Below are positions 14,803 to 15,988 of a stretch of 15,988 nucleotides of DNA, one piece after another. The stretch's first letter is position 1. Each line of letters starts with the position of its first letter. The translations under genes were made by a program, and so were the position numbers. The notes beneath the pieces are model-generated. The model was given only the letters and a program-made list of their open reading frames with translations. It ran no database searches and was not told where the DNA came from. This stretch comes from Pseudomonadota bacterium (GTDB lineage: Bacteria > Pseudomonadota > Gammaproteobacteria > Woeseiales > Woeseiaceae). Location of the stretch: assembly GCA_027295475.1 (NCBI GenBank), contig JAPUKV010000238.1, forward strand, positions 1-15,988. Direction: 5' to 3'.

Positions 14803-14912
14803 GTCATCGAGCCCGCTCACGGATTGCGTCGCGTATATATGCCCCTCGCTCGGGCTTTAAACTCGCTCGTGGAACACACCCGATGCAAGCCGCTCGCAAA
14901 ATCATCAATCAT
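14803..14912 (+). other. 110-base spacer between two copies of the same terminator
   Basis: No ORF is supported. A 6-bp stem (AGCCCG 14810-14815 with CGGGCT 14851-14856) encloses a 35-nt loop containing TATATA at about 14834-14840. As it ends in a second plus-strand terminator, it may encode a short RNA, or the hairpins may be a dispersed repeat. No clear promoter is seen. Confidence 0.3.
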
Positions 14913-14934
14913 CGGGGGACGAACCCCGTTTTTT
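14913..14934 (+). terminator. Second Rho-independent terminator copy
   Basis: CGGGG (14913-14917) pairs with CCCCG (14924-14928) over a 6-nt loop and is followed by T6 (14929-14934). It is oriented for plus-strand transcription and lies 7 bases before the minus-strand csiV stop. It gives no U-run for csiV. Confidence 0.75.
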
Positions 14935-14941
14935 CCTCGGG

Positions 14942-15802
14942 CTAAGGACTCAACAAACTGCCGGGCAGCAGGTCCTCGGTATCGTCAATGATCTCCTCTT
15001 CGGTTTGCTCCACGCGCGTAGTCTTGGCAATCACGCCATACTTCGGGTGGTCGAAGTACCGTATGTCGCCGTTTTTCATGATGCGGTCCTCGAAGATCCG
15101 GTACTGGATCGGTGGCGGCAGCAATTCACCGTACTGATCGATCAGTTCAACCTCGTTTTGAGCGCGGGAATCGCCGAATATCAGAACACTTGCCGACGTT
15201 TCTTCAGCTGGTAATGACAGGAGAGGATCCCTGTCCATGGTCAGATCGACCACGAGATGCAGGTAACGGCCGAGATAAAGCATCAGAGTACCGTCGAGCC
15301 CGGGCGGTGGATCGCCGAGCGTGCGCAACCCGATTGAGGCGGTCACAGATTTTTCGTAGGTGGGCTGGGTCCAGCCTGCCCGCATAATCGGCTCGTAAGC
15401 CTCGAGGTTGACCAGCTTGTCGTAAATCGCATTCATCGTGAAGTCATCGGCACCGAGCAGCGCGAGCTCGAGATCCATGTAGCGGCGTGCTATCGCATGC
15501 GCTTCGATTTCTGCAAGCACTTCGCCCGGCTCGGGAAATTCGGACAAATCCGCATCGACGTGATCGTCGCCTGTTGCATCGGGCGCTACCTCGATGGCCG
15601 GTTCGTCCGGTATCCAGATCTCGGTGCCGGCGGAGGCGCCTTTACCGTAGGAAAAAATAATCAACTCGACCGTGTAACGTCGAATAGGCTCGACAGTCTC
15701 GCCGGTCCCTTCGCCGGGCAAGAGTTCAGCATCTTGCTGGGCAAATGCCGGCAAAACCGAAGCGGCGAGTGCGACCGCTGCTACGCAGAAGGCAGCACGC
15801 AT
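14942..15802 (-). CDS. csiV: CsiV-family periplasmic peptidoglycan-binding protein
   Basis: CsiV was described in Vibrio cholerae as a periplasmic peptidoglycan-binding protein supporting beta-lactamase/wall-stress tolerance; the family is defined by a conserved N-terminal VELIIF strand. From ATG 15802 the protein has 286 residues. A signal peptide is clear (MRAAF, hydrophobic 6-18, cleavage after AFA at about 21). RRYTVELIIFSYG (41-53), GWTQPTY (143-149), and LYLGRYLHLVVDL followed by the ending pattern IMKNGDIRYFDHPKYGVI are family hallmarks. AGAGGAC 6 bases upstream supports this start; GTG 15844 would bury the signal peptide and lacks a ribosome site. It follows mfd by 41 bases on the same strand, the usual neighbour. 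No U-tailed terminator is seen after it. Confidence 0.87.
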   Translation of the reverse strand: MRAAFCVAAVALAASVLPAFAQQDAELLPGEGTGETVEPIRRYTVELIIFSYGKGASAGTEIWIPDEPAIEVAPDATGDDHVDADLSEFPEPGEVLAEIEAHAIARRYMDLELALLGADDFTMNAIYDKLVNLEAYEPIMRAGWTQPTYEKSVTASIGLRTLGDPPPGLDGTLMLYLGRYLHLVVDLTMDRDPLLSLPAEETSASVLIFGDSRAQNEVELIDQYGELLPPPIQYRIFEDRIMKNGDIRYFDHPKYGVIAKTTRVEQTEEEIIDDTEDLLPGSLLSP

Positions 15803-15843
15803 GAATGTCCTCTTTTTGCCAAAAACTTCACCTTGTTGGACCA

Positions 15844-15988
15844 CTAGCTGGCCAGCGCCCGGCAGTCATCCGAGCCAGGTTTCGAGACCAGCAGTGTAAG
15901 CAGTTCCTCGATGAATTTGAATTTCTGAGCTGCATCGCTCAATTCCCTTCGAAACTGTAGTCGATGCGCGCTCCGCATTCGATAGGTC
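15844..15988 (-). CDS. mfd: Transcription-repair coupling factor Mfd, C-terminal end only
   Basis: The minus strand is open from the window edge to TAG at 15846-15844. The last 47 residues include TYRMRSAHRLQFRREL and KFKFIEELLTLLV, which parallels the end of E. coli Mfd (HYRLDGPTRLKF, then a terminal amphipathic helix). Mfd removes stalled RNA polymerase and recruits UvrA; the visible part belongs to its autoinhibitory C-terminal domain. The csiV gene next to it supports the call. Only the tail is in the window. Confidence 0.75.
   Translation of the reverse strand, partial: TYRMRSAHRLQFRRELSDAAQKFKFIEELLTLLVSKPGSDDCRALAS

Noticed and set aside
1..15988. CRISPR array, tRNA or rRNA genes
   Set aside because: I found no regularly spaced repeats and no tRNA-like cloverleaf or rRNA signature on reading both strands; a tRNAscan/Infernal run would settle it.

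Overview
The window is a chromosomal segment of a gammaproteobacterium. It is probably an environmental lineage with moderately high GC; I cannot name the genus from sequence alone. The evidence is a complete sigma-E stress module (rpoE-rseA-rseB-rseC) joined to the gammaproteobacterial core block lepA-lepB-DUF4845-rnc-era-recO-pdxJ-acpS, and a csiV-mfd pair on the opposite strand.

Layout. (1) 1-254: AT-richer accessory DNA. The first 70 bases are the 5' end of a minus-strand tyrosine recombinase (integrase), so the left edge is the flank of an integrated element. (2) 255-2026: a YgfX-like membrane protein, a well-formed sigma-E type promoter, rpoE and its anti-sigma factor rseA. (3) 2056-3753: rseB, rseC and a small glutaredoxin-like protein overlapping rseC. 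(4) 3824-10452: lepA, lepB, a DUF4845 protein, rnc, era, recO, pdxJ and acpS. (5) 10459-13704: a PolB-type 3'-5' exonuclease, the 23S rRNA methyltransferase rlmD, and nagZ. (6) 13899-14780: a PAS/degenerate-GGDEF protein, followed by two near-identical terminator hairpins. (7) 14942-15988, minus strand: csiV and the last 47 codons of mfd.

How the genes work together. RseA and RseB hold RpoE at the inner membrane, and the promoter at 776-802 would make the module autoinducing. LepB releases secreted proteins; LepA, RNase III, Era and RlmD serve translation and rRNA maturation; RecO and the exonuclease serve DNA metabolism; PdxJ and AcpS make PLP and activate ACP; NagZ and CsiV belong to cell-wall recycling and the envelope.

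The most striking observation is in rnc. The reading frame is collinear with full-length RNase III (226 codons) but has two in-frame TAA codons. One is at the catalytic-domain/dsRBD junction (7445) and one replaces a conserved Tyr inside the dsRBD (7502). The dsRBD coding sequence is otherwise intact and cannot be translated from a start of its own. Other points of interest are an RBS-sequestering triple repeat at the integrase start, a pair of REP-like hairpins with the same bulge, and a GGDEF domain that has lost its active site but keeps an RxxD I-site.
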